Shown piece after piece: positions 10,598 through 21,794 of a DNA stretch of 64,000 nt. Origin of the DNA: Sedimenticola selenatireducens DSM 17993 (GTDB lineage: Bacteria > Pseudomonadota > Gammaproteobacteria > Chromatiales > Chromatiaceae). Both the position numbers and the translations under genes were made by a program. Position 1 is the first letter of the stretch. Each line of letters starts with the position of its first letter. The DNA lies in contig NZ_ATZE01000004.1 in NCBI RefSeq assembly GCF_000428045.1, positions 62,001 through 126,000 on the forward strand, written 5' to 3'. Under the pieces are notes generated by a model that worked only from the letters and a program-made list of their open reading frames with translations, did not search any database and was not told the DNA's origin.

Positions 10598-10943
10598 TGA
10601 TGGCACCGTGGAGTATGTTTATCCGGACATTTCAGCCGAAGCAACTATACTGGACTTTATAAAAGCCTTACTCAGCATGGATATGTGGGGCATGTTATGG
10701 GTCACGGGTATCTGTATAGATGAACTGTAAATAGTAGATATCCCTGCTTTTATTAAGAAAATTATCAATTGTAATAAATTGTTTCGTACTCTGGATATTC
10801 CACGGATGCTGTGACAAGCTTCTTACACGCAACCGATAAAGGACAAGGTTGAAGTAACTGCATACTTCATGTGTTCAATTCAAAACTTCAAGGCAGAAGA
10901 CGTCTGGGCATCAGGCGCCATAGTTAATAATAGAGAGGAAAAG
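10598..10943. other. Intergenic region before the OmpA-like gene
   Basis: 346 bases, AT-rich in its middle (10740-10800), presumably holding the promoter and leader of the OmpA-like gene. No -35/-10 pair good enough to name was found, and no terminator hairpin follows ychJ. Confidence 0.5.
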
Positions 10944-11711
10944 ATGGCACAATTCAAACACAAAAAAATTATCGCAATGCTGGCCCCCTTGGGTTTGATC
11001 AGCGGCATGGCGATATCTACAGCAGGGCTGGCTGATAACCATAATCGCTATGCGATCGATGCATCCAAGGGCGTTGTCAAAAACAGTGCAAATGAGTGCT
11101 GGATAACCGCAGGTGGTTTGCAGGAGAAAATTGAGGCTTGTGGTGACGTTATCCTGGTTGACACAGACGGCGATGGCGTGACCGACGACAAGGATATGTG
11201 CCCCGATACCCCACGGGGAGCACCGGTGGATGCCAAAGGCTGTCCGCTCGACTCCGATGGCGATGGAGTGCCGGACTATCTGGATAAATGTCCGGGCACC
11301 AAAGCGGGCGCTAAGGTTGATAAAGATGGTTGTGAGATCATGATGAAACCGATGGCCAAGACGGAGAAGGTGGTGATCGACAACATTCTGCTGTTTGACT
11401 TTGATAGTGCAGAACTGAAGGAAGGTTCCACCGATGTGTTGGATAACAGCTATGCCAAATTCAAAGGCAACGATGCTGTCAAGTCCGTTACCATTACCGG
11501 TCATACCGACAGCTCGGGACCTGATGCCTATAACCAGGGCCTGTCCGAGCGTCGTGCCAATTCGGTACGTGATTACCTGATCAGCCAGGGCGCAGATGCC
11601 AGCAAGCTTCAGGCGCGTGGCGCCGGTGAGTCTCAACCGGCCTTTGGTAACGACACCAAGGCGGGACGGGCAATGAACCGTCGGGTGGAGTTCAATGTGA
11701 TGATGAAGTAA
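10944..11711 (+). CDS. OmpA family outer membrane protein with TSP3 repeats
   Basis: 255 residues. A signal peptide (MAQFKHKKIIAMLAPLGLIS...) is followed by calcium-binding thrombospondin type 3-like repeats (DTDGDGVTDDKDMCPDTPRG and DSDGDGVPDYLDKCPGTKAG), then a C-terminal OmpA peptidoglycan-binding domain (ITGHTDSSGPDAYNQGLSER, NRRVEFNV). There is no eight-strand OmpA barrel, so it is more likely a periplasmic or lipoprotein-like peptidoglycan tether than a pore. The start at 10944 is chosen over an upstream ATG at 10869 because GAGGAAAAG directly precedes it and the signal peptide then begins correctly. A strong terminator follows at 11751. Confidence 0.9.
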   Translation: MAQFKHKKIIAMLAPLGLISGMAISTAGLADNHNRYAIDASKGVVKNSANECWITAGGLQEKIEACGDVILVDTDGDGVTDDKDMCPDTPRGAPVDAKGCPLDSDGDGVPDYLDKCPGTKAGAKVDKDGCEIMMKPMAKTEKVVIDNILLFDFDSAELKEGSTDVLDNSYAKFKGNDAVKSVTITGHTDSSGPDAYNQGLSERRANSVRDYLISQGADASKLQARGAGESQPAFGNDTKAGRAMNRRVEFNVMMK

Positions 11712-11750
11712 TCCGGGCACGGCCTGAAAAGGCCAGGTTCTGATAATAAA

Positions 11751-11777
11751 CCGGGGCTGAATCAGCCCCGGTTTTTT
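11751..11777 (+). terminator. Rho-independent terminator of the OmpA-like gene
   Basis: CCGGGGCTGA-ATCAGCCCCGG hairpin followed directly by six T. Lies 39 bases after the stop codon. Confidence 0.9.
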
Positions 11778-11793
11778 CGTTATGAGTAATGTT

Positions 11794-11852
11794 TCGCGGC
11801 TGAAGCCGCTCCTACTAAAGTTACGCTGCTGTAGGAGCGGCTTCAGCCGCGA
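11794..11852. repeat. REP pair in inverted orientation (REPIN-like)
   Basis: Two perfect 22-base arms, 11794-11815 and 11831-11852, in inverted orientation with a 15-base spacer. Each arm (right arm begins GTAGGAGCGGCTTCAGCC) can also fold on itself through GCGGCT-TC-AGCCGC. This is the form of REP sequences known from Pseudomonas and other Gammaproteobacteria. Related but divergent copies occur at 40180-40320. No REP-associated tyrosine transposase gene is in the window. Confidence 0.85.
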
Positions 11853-11932
11853 TTAAACCACCACCAGTGGTGACGATCCGCAATACTGCGAAGTTGAAGC
11901 GCTACCGGCATTCGGCTAGGCAGTGCAGATAG

Positions 11933-13653
<1,721 letters not shown>

Positions 13654-16242
13654 GTGTTAGAAAGCTATCGCAAACACGTAGAAGAGCGTGCCGCGGAGGG
13701 CATCCCCCCGCTACCGCTCAATCCGGAGCAAACCGCTCAGCTGGTTGAACTGCTGAAGAATCCTCCTGCTGGTGAAGAAGCCTATCTGTTGGACCTGATA
13801 ATCCACCGTGTACCTGCCGGAGTGGACCAGTCTGCTTATGTGAAGGCCGCCTTCCTGGCGGATGTGGCCAAGGGAAGTTGTAACTGTCCCCTGATTGACC
13901 GCGTTAAGGCGACCGAACTGCTCGGTACTATGCTGGGTGGTTACAATATCGCTCCGCTGGTGGAGGCGCTGGATGATGAAGCGCTGGCACCGACCGCGGT
14001 CAAGGCGCTCTCCCACACCTTGTTGGTGTTTGATGCCTTTAATGACGTCAAGGAGAAGGCCGATGCCGGCAATGACCACGCCAAGGCTATTCTGCAGTCC
14101 TGGGCTGAGGGAGAGTGGTTTACCCAGAAGCCGGAACTGGCCGAAAAGGTCACATTGACCGTGTTCAAGGTCACCGGCGAGACCAATACCGATGACCTCT
14201 CTCCGGCGCCGGACGCCTGGTCCCGCCCGGATATCCCGTTGCACGCCAATGCGATGTTGAAGATGGAGCGTGAGGGCATCACTCCGGATCAGCCGGGAGT
14301 CATTGGGCCGATCAAGTTCATTGAAGAGCTGAAACAGAAGGGCCATCCGGTGGCTTATGTCGGTGATGTAGTGGGTACCGGCTCGTCGCGTAAATCGGCT
14401 ACCAACTCAGTGTTGTGGCACATGGGCGATGATATTCCCTTCATCCCCAACAAGCGTGCTGGCGGCTTCTGCCTCGGCGGCAAGATCGCGCCGATTTTCT
14501 TCAATACCATGGAGGATGCCGGCGCACTGCCGTTCGAATGTGATGTCTCCAACCTGAACATGGGGGATGTCATTGACGTCTACCCCTACGAGGGAGTGGT
14601 CAAAAACCATGAGAGTGGCGAAGAGCTGTGTCGCTTCGAGTTGAAAACCGATGTGTTACTGGATGAGGTGCGTGCTGGCGGACGTATCCCATTGATTATC
14701 GGTCGCGGCCTCACCGCCCGGGCCCGTGAGGCGCTGGGTCTGGATCCATCCACCCTGTTCAAATCACCGGCCCCGGCGGCTGACAGCACCAAGGGTTACT
14801 CCCTTGCGCAGAAGATGGTCGGCCGTGCCTGCGGTGTCGAGGGTGTCCGCCCAGGCGCCTACTGCGAGCCAAGGATGACCACGGTCGGTTCCCAGGATAC
14901 CACCGGTCCCATGACCCGTGACGAGCTGAAGGATCTGGCCTGCCTCGGTTTCTCCGCCGATCTGGTGATGCAGTCTTTCTGCCACACCGCGGCCTACCCG
15001 AAACCGGTGGATATCACCACCCATCACACCCTGCCTGATTTCATTTCCTCCCGTGGCGGTGTGGCCCTGCGTCCGGGTGACGGCATTATTCACTCCTGGC
15101 TGAACCGCATGCTGTTGCCCGATACCCTGGGTACCGGCGGTGATTCCCACACCCGCTTCCCGATCGGTCTCTCGTTCCCGGCTGGTTCTGGTCTGGTCGC
15201 CTTCGCCGCCGCCACCGGTGTGATGCCACTGGATATGCCGGAGTCGGTGCTGGTGCGCTTCAAGGGAAAAATGCAGCCGGGCATCACCCTGCGTGATCTG
15301 GTCAATGCCATTCCCTACTATGCCATCAAGCAGGGCCTGTTGACCGTCGCCAAGGCGGGCAAGAAGAACATCTTCTCCGGTCGCGTGCTGGAGATCGAGG
15401 GTCTGCCGGACTTGAAGGTGGAGCAGGCGTTTGAACTCTCCGATGCCTCGGCAGAGCGTTCGGCGGCCGGCTGTACCATCAAACTGGATAAGGCGCCGAT
15501 CATCGAGTACCTGCAATCCAACATCACCCTGTTGAAGTGGATGATCGCCAACGACTACCAGGATCCACGTACCCTGCAACGGCGCATCGAAGGCATGGAG
15601 AAGTGGTTGGCGGACCCGCAGTTGCTGGAAGGTGATGCCGATGCCGAATATGCGGCGGTGATCGAGATCGATCTGGCGGACGTGAAAGAGCCGATCCTGG
15701 CCTGTCCGAACGATCCGGACGACGTCAAGCAGCTCTCCGAAGTGGCTGGTCAGAAAATAGACGAGGTGTTCATCGGTTCCTGTATGACCAATATCGGTCA
15801 TTTCCGGGCGGCGGGTAAGCTGCTGGAAGGCAAGCATGACATACCGACCCGTCTGTGGATGGCACCACCAACCAAAATGGACGCCTATGTGCTGAACGAA
15901 GAGGGCTATTACGCCACCTTCGGTAAGGCGGGAGCACGCATGGAGATGCCGGGCTGCTCACTCTGCATGGGTAACCAGGCACGGGTGAAAGACAACGCGA
16001 CTGTAGTCTCTACCTCGACCCGCAACTTCCCCAACCGTCTCGGTACCGGGGCCAATGTCTACCTCTCATCCGCCGAACTGGCGGCCGTTGCAGCTATCAT
16101 CGGCAAGTTGCCGACGGTTGAGGAGTACATGGTCTATGCGGATCAGATCGATGCCATGTCTGCGGATATCTTCCGCTACATGAACTTTGATCAGATCGAG
16201 GCCTACCAGTCGGTAGCCAATCGGGTGGAATTCGTCGCCTGA
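13654..16242 (+). CDS. acnB: Aconitate hydratase B
   Basis: Isomerises citrate to isocitrate in the TCA cycle through a [4Fe-4S] cluster; often also handles 2-methylisocitrate. About 862 residues, very close to E. coli AcnB along its whole length, including the cluster cysteines in [10 protein letters not shown] and [10 protein letters not shown]. The start is placed at GTG 13654, with CAGGAGG at 13639-13645 eight bases before it and a product beginning [16 protein letters not shown], equal to the E. coli start. The ATG at 13609 would add 15 unmatched residues. The stop is followed by a strong terminator. Confidence 0.96.
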   Translation: MLESYRKHVEERAAEGIPPLPLNPEQTAQLVELLKNPPAGEEAYLLDLIIHRVPAGVDQSAYVKAAFLADVAKGSCNCPLIDRVKATELLGTMLGGYNIAPLVEALDDEALAPTAVKALSHTLLVFDAFNDVKEKADAGNDHAKAILQSWAEGEWFTQKPELAEKVTLTVFKVTGETNTDDLSPAPDAWSRPDIPLHANAMLKMEREGITPDQPGVIGPIKFIEELKQKGHPVAYVGDVVGTGSSRKSATNSVLWHMGDDIPFIPNKRAGGFCLGGKIAPIFFNTMEDAGALPFECDVSNLNMGDVIDVYPYEGVVKNHESGEELCRFELKTDVLLDEVRAGGRIPLIIGRGLTARAREALGLDPSTLFKSPAPAADSTKGYSLAQKMVGRACGVEGVRPGAYCEPRMTTVGSQDTTGPMTRDELKDLACLGFSADLVMQSFCHTAAYPKPVDITTHHTLPDFISSRGGVALRPGDGIIHSWLNRMLLPDTLGTGGDSHTRFPIGLSFPAGSGLVAFAAATGVMPLDMPESVLVRFKGKMQPGITLRDLVNAIPYYAIKQGLLTVAKAGKKNIFSGRVLEIEGLPDLKVEQAFELSDASAERSAAGCTIKLDKAPIIEYLQSNITLLKWMIANDYQDPRTLQRRIEGMEKWLADPQLLEGDADAEYAAVIEIDLADVKEPILACPNDPDDVKQLSEVAGQKIDEVFIGSCMTNIGHFRAAGKLLEGKHDIPTRLWMAPPTKMDAYVLNEEGYYATFGKAGARMEMPGCSLCMGNQARVKDNATVVSTSTRNFPNRLGTGANVYLSSAELAAVAAIIGKLPTVEEYMVYADQIDAMSADIFRYMNFDQIEAYQSVANRVEFVA

Positions 16243-16270
16243 TCCCACCTTCTCGGGTGGAAACTGCAAA

Positions 16271-16298
16271 GCCCCTGGATCACCCAGGGGCTTTTTTT
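16271..16298 (+). terminator. Rho-independent terminator of acnB
   Basis: GCCCCTGG-ATCAC-CCAGGGGC hairpin followed by seven T, 28 bases after the acnB stop. Confidence 0.92.
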
Positions 16299-16341
16299 AT
16301 GCGCCCGGCACGGGCGCACTTTTGCGGGTTTGAGCCTTCAC

Positions 16342-18924
16342 TTAAGTATGTAGGGGGAGCAGATAACGCTGTTCGAATTCCTCGGCTGGCATCGGTCGTC
16401 CCAGGAGATAACCCTGGCCATGATCGCAGCCCAGGTGTTTGATCAGCTCCAGCTGCCGGGAGGTCTCGATGCCCTCCGCCGTTACCTGAAGATCCATGTT
16501 TCTGGCCAAGGCGACAATGGATGAAACGATAGCCGCATCATTGCTGTCGTCGGTCATGTCCATGACGAATGATCGGTCAATCTTCAGACTGGCGATGGGA
16601 AAGCGCTTGAGATAACTGAGGGAGGAGTAACCGGTACCGAAATCGTCAATGGATAGCGATATCCCCATTTCTCGCAGTCGTGTAAGTATCTCAATGGCTG
16701 AATCTGCATTGTCCATCAATACGCTTTCCGTTATCTCCAGTTCGAGAAACCGGGGCTCAAGCTGATTTTTATTGAGTGCCTTGATAATGGTCTCAATAAT
16801 CATCGGATTGAAATGGCGGGCCGATATGTTGACCGCTACGTGCAGATGGTCGATTGCCAGTTTCTGCCACGCCTTGATTTGCCGGCAGGCCTCCTGTATC
16901 ACCCATTCGCCGATGGGAATGATCATGCCGGTATCCTCCGCCAGGGGGATAAAATCGGAGGGCGGGATCAAGCCTTTTTCAGGGTGGTTCCAGCGGATCA
17001 GGGCTTCCATGCCGACCAGCAGGTCGTTCGTCAGATCAAATTTCGGTTGGTAGAACAGGCAGAGTTGATTTTTCGATATGGCGTGACGCAGACTGCCCTC
17101 AAGCAGCAGCATCTTGACTGTCCGGTCGTTCATGTCCCGGGTATAGAACTGGAAGCTGTTGCGGCCGGCATCCTTGGCCCGATACATGGCGGTGTCGGCG
17201 CATTTCATCAGCCCGTCCACCGTGGTGGCATCATCCGGAAAAAGGCTGATGCCTATACTGACAGTGGGAAAAATCTCTATTCCATTGATCACCATCCGCC
17301 GCGACAGGGTGGTAAGACATTTTGACGCAACAGCGGCTGCGCTGCCCGGATCGGGTAGTTCTTCCAGGATAATGACAAACTCGTCGCCGCCCAGGCGAGC
17401 CACTGTGTCATCTTCCCGCATGGCTCGCTGCAGGCGTGTGGAGACCGTCTTGAGCATGCCGTCGCCGACATCATGACCCAGACCGTCATTGATGTTTTTA
17501 AACCGATCCAGGTCCAGGAACAGAACCGCTACCGGATGTCCGGTCCGGTGTGCCTTGTGCATGGCGTGTTCCAGTCGGTCATGGAATAGCAGCCGGTTTG
17601 GCAGACCGGTCAAGGCGTCATGTTGTGCCAGGTGGCTCAGTCTCGCCTCGTTTTCACGCAGCTGCTGTTCCGTGGCCAACTGATCAGTAATGTCTTTGGA
17701 AGTTTCGATTATACCGATCAGGGTGCCGTCGCTCTCCCAGAAGGGAGATGCATCCAGTTCGTACATTCTTGGTTTCATGCCGACACAGTGATGTTCGTGT
17801 ATCAGGGTGACCGGTGCCGCCTGATCCATCACCTGCTGGAGCGGGCAGGGGTGGTCTTTGCCGGAGCAGGGTGTGTTCCGGTGATGAGAGGCCTCATAGC
17901 AGTGATATATCTTATCCCTGGGCGCGTCGTCAGGAAGGCAGTTTCGGGCAGCCCTGTTCATCATAATGACCCGATAATCCTTGCGTATCACCATGATAGG
18001 ATCGATTACCCCATCAATGACCGCCTGCAGGAACTGCTGTTTTTCCCGCACTGCCTGTTCGCTCTGCTCCATGTGCTGAGTGCGGACCGCAATCGCTTCC
18101 GTCATGGAGTTAAAGGCAGCCCCCACCTGGGCGATTTCGTCACTTCCGGCTGTGGGTACGCGTGTTGTATAGTCTCCCGCCGCCAGTTGTCGGGTTGCCG
18201 AGGTGAGGGCCGTGATACGGTTCAATACCGTGTGCCTGATCAACAGAAAGACCGCCAGAAAGGTACAGAAAAAGCCGAACAGATAATTCAGGCTGGAGTT
18301 CCAGACCTGATTGATAGCGCGTCTTTCCAGTTCCTCGGCCGGGAGTTTGATGCTGAAAATTCCTTTCAGATCACCCAATTGGTAATGATAGGATGCTTCG
18401 TACATCTCACGAATGCCGGGTGGCGCGTCTTCGGGTTTGCCGTGGCATTTCAGGCAGTCCTTGGTGATCCAGATGGGACTCGAGAAGTGATAGAAGGATT
18501 TTCCCTCGGGGGTCGTAAACGGGATCATTCGCTCCTGTTGACCGGGGTTGTCTCTGAAATGCTGTATCGCCTCCATCTCTATCCTGTCGGCTTTGAGGTC
18601 CGGATTGCGCGGCCGGTCGGAGACGTTGTTGAATGAGAGACCCGTGGTAACCCAGTTAGAAAACTCCCTGGATATCCGGCTCAGTGCGTGCGCCGGCAGG
18701 AAGCCGATGGTGTTCTCATTCAGAGGTAATCCGCTGGTCATAAACTGGTGACGATAGACTCGGCGGGTGGCTGCCATCATGCCACGGATGGAACGGGCTT
18801 CGTTGATCAGAGATTCGGCGATCTCCTTGCGGGTGTCCTGGTAGTCAATATAGGTGAGAACTCCAAATGCGATCAGAAATACCGTACCGATAGTGAGCAG
18901 CAATCTGGACTTCAGACCCAGCAT
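16342..18924 (-). CDS. Heme-type sensor, Cys-rich PAS, GGDEF and EAL protein
   Basis: Membrane c-di-GMP signalling protein of 860 residues. TM1 at about 7-25, a periplasmic DUF3365-type sensor with CLKCH (C157, C160, H161) for covalent heme, TM2 at about 215-235, HAMP, a PAS domain with C342, C353 and C360 in a Cys/His-rich stretch, GGDEF at 512-516 with RxxD (REDD) before it, and EAL at 640-642 with DDFGTGYSSL. Both cyclase and phosphodiesterase motifs look intact. ATG 18924 is preferred over an in-frame TTG at 18969 because TM1 then starts the protein; neither has a clear Shine-Dalgarno sequence. Converges on acnB. Confidence 0.92.
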   Translation of the reverse strand: MLGLKSRLLLTIGTVFLIAFGVLTYIDYQDTRKEIAESLINEARSIRGMMAATRRVYRHQFMTSGLPLNENTIGFLPAHALSRISREFSNWVTTGLSFNNVSDRPRNPDLKADRIEMEAIQHFRDNPGQQERMIPFTTPEGKSFYHFSSPIWITKDCLKCHGKPEDAPPGIREMYEASYHYQLGDLKGIFSIKLPAEELERRAINQVWNSSLNYLFGFFCTFLAVFLLIRHTVLNRITALTSATRQLAAGDYTTRVPTAGSDEIAQVGAAFNSMTEAIAVRTQHMEQSEQAVREKQQFLQAVIDGVIDPIMVIRKDYRVIMMNRAARNCLPDDAPRDKIYHCYEASHHRNTPCSGKDHPCPLQQVMDQAAPVTLIHEHHCVGMKPRMYELDASPFWESDGTLIGIIETSKDITDQLATEQQLRENEARLSHLAQHDALTGLPNRLLFHDRLEHAMHKAHRTGHPVAVLFLDLDRFKNINDGLGHDVGDGMLKTVSTRLQRAMREDDTVARLGGDEFVIILEELPDPGSAAAVASKCLTTLSRRMVINGIEIFPTVSIGISLFPDDATTVDGLMKCADTAMYRAKDAGRNSFQFYTRDMNDRTVKMLLLEGSLRHAISKNQLCLFYQPKFDLTNDLLVGMEALIRWNHPEKGLIPPSDFIPLAEDTGMIIPIGEWVIQEACRQIKAWQKLAIDHLHVAVNISARHFNPMIIETIIKALNKNQLEPRFLELEITESVLMDNADSAIEILTRLREMGISLSIDDFGTGYSSLSYLKRFPIASLKIDRSFVMDMTDDSNDAAIVSSIVALARNMDLQVTAEGIETSRQLELIKHLGCDHGQGYLLGRPMPAEEFEQRYLLPLHT

Positions 18925-19296
18925 CGGAATAGGTAAACCGGGTGATAAGGATAAGAAAGGTTGTGCCAATTCATTGCTGGTCTGGGTCTCTGGATTTAAC
19001 TCAACTCGGTTATATATAGCGGATATATTGGCCGTACAGTGAGTGTTGTTCAGGATACTGTGTCAAATGACACAATTATTGGCAGTTTACGGGGGTATCT
19101 ACGCCAGATAATTGACTTGCAGCAAAAAAATGCCACTAATCAAATTTAGGCGATCCCGGGCTTCGCCGGGGGAGGATTGTTTGCTGATCCGGAAGCTGTC
19201 ACAGTGCGCCGCAAAAGTACAGGCAACCGCGTGGGTTGCCCGGATCACTAGCGCAACATCGCGTGTGAGGGGGTGATTGATAGAGGAAAATTTGTC
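18925..19296. other. Intergenic region with palindromes
   Basis: About 370 bases between two leftward genes. It holds a perfect palindrome TGTGTCA-AA-TGACACA at 19059-19074, which could be a regulator site for the GGDEF/EAL gene (about 135 bp from its start), and small hairpins near 19150 (CCCGGGCTTCGCCGGG) and 19222 (GGCAACC...GGTTGCC). No coding sequence was recognised. Confidence 0.4.
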
Positions 19297-19725
19297 TCAG
19301 ATATCCTGTCTGGGGGCCGACTCAACAGGTTGGGTGGCCTGGCGGTAGAGGGATTTTGACTTCTCCGCAATACTGGAGCCGAATTCGCTTGCCTTCTCAG
19401 CTACCAGTGCCCCGGTCTGTTTGGTCTTTTTCCAGGCGTTGCGTGATGTGTCGGCAATTACCTCGCCGGCCGCGCTTCCTTTCTCCTTGACGGTCTGATA
19501 AACCTCTTTCGACTTCTGCGCGACCGTTGAGCCAAATTCCTGACCGCTCTGAACCGTACTCGATCCCACCTCACGGGTTTTATCCCATGCCCCGGTTTTA
19601 TCCGTATCGCTCGCCGCGGAGGGCTGGCTTTGATCCTGTCCCGCGTCGCTGTTTGCAAAGACGGAGAGGCTCATGAGTGAAAACAAGAGCATAACTATCA
19701 GCAGTTGAACGTGTCTTTTTTGCAT
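19297..19725 (-). CDS. Exported repeat protein of unknown function
   Basis: 142 residues with a clear signal peptide (about 1-24, cleavage near SVFA-NS). The mature part is hydrophilic and rich in Lys, Ser, Glu and Ala, with two copies of a helical unit: 46-79 (AWDKTREVGSS...EFGSTVAQKSKEVY) and 97-130 (AWKKTKQTGAL...EFGSSIAEKSKSLY), offset by 51 residues. The pattern resembles amphipathic LEA/apolipoprotein-like stress proteins, but no family was firmly recognised. No partner gene is adjacent. Confidence 0.75.
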   Translation of the reverse strand: MQKRHVQLLIVMLLFSLMSLSVFANSDAGQDQSQPSAASDTDKTGAWDKTREVGSSTVQSGQEFGSTVAQKSKEVYQTVKEKGSAAGEVIADTSRNAWKKTKQTGALVAEKASEFGSSIAEKSKSLYRQATQPVESAPRQDI

Positions 19726-20085
19726 AGCAATCAGTTCCAGGTGTTGGTTTTACGGCATTGTCGCACGCCACAGAAGCTGGGGGTTATCGAACCGTTCCCA
19801 CTTTTCGTTGGATCATGGCGAAGCGTAAGAAGATCTGTGACTCCCCACACAGTTGCCTAGGAGTTTGTCGGGCTTGACCGATCGTAGCGAGGGAAAGCCG
19901 ATTTGTTCCGCACGTCCCTGTGCTCCACCCCTTCGGGGTTGGCACGTCAATCGCTCCAGGCGATTGAATGAGACAGATTTTTTGATCTTTCGAGGCGAAT
20001 AGTGGACCTATCCAACGAGGAAGATCGGAAAATATGGCCAAATCCGGCTTTTCCGCAGTAGATCAGTGTTAAGTCCGACAGACTC
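19726..20085. other. Gap largely filled by a MITE-like element
   Basis: Non-coding 360 bases upstream of the repeat protein and downstream of hflD. Positions 19858-20085 belong to the element described separately; 19726-19857 must carry the promoter of the repeat protein, but no convincing boxes were seen. Confidence 0.5.
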
Positions 20086-20088
20086 CTA
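19858..20088. mobile_element. MITE-like element with imperfect terminal inverted repeats
   Basis: 231 bp bounded by 21-base inverted repeats: left 19858-19878 (TAGGAGTTTGTCGGGCTTGA...) and right 20068-20088, whose complement reads TAGGAGTCTGTCGGACTTAA..., 18 of 21 identical. No transposase-like frame is inside. The right repeat ends exactly with the TAG stop codon of hflD, so the element supplies that stop. No target duplication was identified. Probably a non-autonomous element or the deletion remnant of an insertion sequence. Confidence 0.65.
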
Positions 20089-20703
20089 AAGAATATGCAG
20101 AAGCCGCCGTGCCTGCTCTGCCATTTTTTTGCGCCCCAAGATCACCTGCCATCTACCGCCGTCGCACTGACGCCAGAGCATGGCGGAGCGGATGCCCGCC
20201 AGCAGCAGCGCCCGGATTCGATTCACATTGTCAGGATTTTGCAGGTGTAGCGGTTCACCCTTGACCATGATGCGTGGCTTGAGGGTGCTTATCGTATGGG
20301 CATAGATGTCCGCGAGTTGGGCGATGATGTTGGTATGCAGCAGGTGAAAATGAGTGATCCTGCCTTCGGCCGATCTGATACCCTCCTGGATCTGTTGCTG
20401 CATGGGTCTGTTTTTACTCAGCTTGCGTTCGAGGTGGAGCAGGGCGATGACATACTGGGTGACCAGAACGTTATCTGTGCGTTTTTCTCCCAACTGCTGT
20501 TGAATCAGGCGCAGTCCGGATTCCACGCCCTGCAGGCCACCATAGACGTTATCCACACTGTCTGCATCGATCTTGAACAGGCTGTGGATGCTGGCCTCCA
20601 TCGACTGGGTATCCACAATGCCCTGCTCGGCGATCTGTGCTGCCATGTTGGCAGCCTGGAAAACACCAGCCAGGGCGATGCATCTATCACGGTCACTCTT
20701 CAT
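20086..20703 (-). CDS. hflD: HflD homologue
   Basis: 205 residues of the HflD (YcfC) family, a peripheral membrane protein that in E. coli interacts with phage lambda CII; its household role is unclear. Matches include LALAGVFQAA, YVIALLHLERKLS, TLKPRIMVKGEP and RIRALLLAGIRSAMLW. The start overlaps the stop of mnmA (TAATG at 20705-20701), indicating translational coupling, and the start gives the family N-terminus. The stop codon lies in the terminal repeat of the MITE-like element, and the protein ends a few residues earlier than E. coli HflD, consistent with a slightly clipped C-terminus. Confidence 0.92.
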   Translation of the reverse strand: MKSDRDRCIALAGVFQAANMAAQIAEQGIVDTQSMEASIHSLFKIDADSVDNVYGGLQGVESGLRLIQQQLGEKRTDNVLVTQYVIALLHLERKLSKNRPMQQQIQEGIRSAEGRITHFHLLHTNIIAQLADIYAHTISTLKPRIMVKGEPLHLQNPDNVNRIRALLLAGIRSAMLWRQCDGGRWQVILGRKKMAEQARRLLHIL

Positions 20704-21791
20704 TAATATGCCTGTTCGATTATGCCGCCGCCGAGGCACACCTGGTCCTGATAAAAGACGATGGATTGTCCCGGTGTCACGGCGCGCTGTTTTTTATTAA
20801 ATTGGACCCGCAGATGACCGTTTTCAAGCGGTGACAGGGTGCAGGCCTGAAGTGGCTGACGGTGCCGGATACGGGCCATGCAGGTGACGGGTAGTGGCGG
20901 AGCAGAACCGGCAACCCAGTGTAGTTGACTCGCATCCAACTCCTGTTTCAGCAGCAGTGGGTGATCATGTCCCTGTGCGACAATCAGCCGGTTGCTCTCA
21001 AGATCCTTGTCGACGACAAACCAGGGATCGGTTTCACTGTCCGCCCGTCCGCCGATGCCCAGGCCCTTGCGCTGACCCAGGGTATAGTACATCAGACCCT
21101 GGTGCTCACCGATCACGCTCCCCTCAGGGGTGACCATCTGGCCCGGTCTGGCCGGCAGATAGCGGCTGAGAAATTCGCTGAATTTACGTTCGCCGATAAA
21201 GCAGATACCGGTGCTGTCTTTCTTTTTGTGGTTGGGCAGACCAGCCTGTTCGGCAATTTTTCGCACTTCCGGCTTTTCCAGGTCACCCAGGGGGAAGTGG
21301 CTGTGGCGGAGTTGTTCCTGACCCAGCATATAGAGAAAATAGGTCTGGTCCTTGTTTTCATCGCGTGCCCGCAACATCTGCCAGTTATCTTCCCGGCGGC
21401 CGATACTGGCGTAATGCCCGGTGGCGATGCCGGCGGCGCCCAGGTGCAGGGCATAATCCAGAAAGGCCTTGAATTTGATTTCACGATTACACAGGACATC
21501 TGGATTGGGTGTGCGCCCGGCGCGATATTCAGCAAGAAAATGCTCGAACACATGATCCCAGTACTCCCCGGAGAAATTAATGGTGTGCAGCCGGATGCCG
21601 AGCTGGTCGGCAACGGATTGAGCGTCGGCCAGATCAACTGCGGCTGAGCAGTACTCCCGGGAGTCGTCTTCCTCCCAGTTCTTCATGAACAGGCCTTCGA
21701 CCTGATAGCCCTGCTCAATCATCAGCAGGGCGGCAACGGAGGAGTCGACACCGCCGGACATGCCGACGATTATCTTTTCTATTTTAGCCAT
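20703..21791 (-). CDS. mnmA: tRNA-specific 2-thiouridylase MnmA
   Basis: Thiolates U34 of tRNA-Lys, -Glu and -Gln, using ATP and sulfur relayed from the IscS-Tus system. 362 residues. The PP-loop is SGGVDSS at 12-18, and the two catalytic cysteines are C101 ([12 protein letters not shown]) and C197 ([10 protein letters not shown]). It overlaps hflD by one base and follows the small exported-protein gene by only three bases, so the block is one operon. Confidence 0.97.
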   Translation of the reverse strand: MAKIEKIIVGMSGGVDSSVAALLMIEQGYQVEGLFMKNWEEDDSREYCSAAVDLADAQSVADQLGIRLHTINFSGEYWDHVFEHFLAEYRAGRTPNPDVLCNREIKFKAFLDYALHLGAAGIATGHYASIGRREDNWQMLRARDENKDQTYFLYMLGQEQLRHSHFPLGDLEKPEVRKIAEQAGLPNHKKKDSTGICFIGERKFSEFLSRYLPARPGQMVTPEGSVIGEHQGLMYYTLGQRKGLGIGGRADSETDPWFVVDKDLESNRLIVAQGHDHPLLLKQELDASQLHWVAGSAPPLPVTCMARIRHRQPLQACTLSPLENGHLRVQFNKKQRAVTPGQSIVFYQDQVCLGGGIIEQAY

Positions 21792-21794
21792 GAT

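Noticed and set aside
19059-19074. TGTGTCA-AA-TGACACA as a NorR or sigma-54-type site
   Set aside because: NorR half-sites are spaced by three bases, not two, and no -24/-12 promoter was seen; kept only as an unnamed palindrome.
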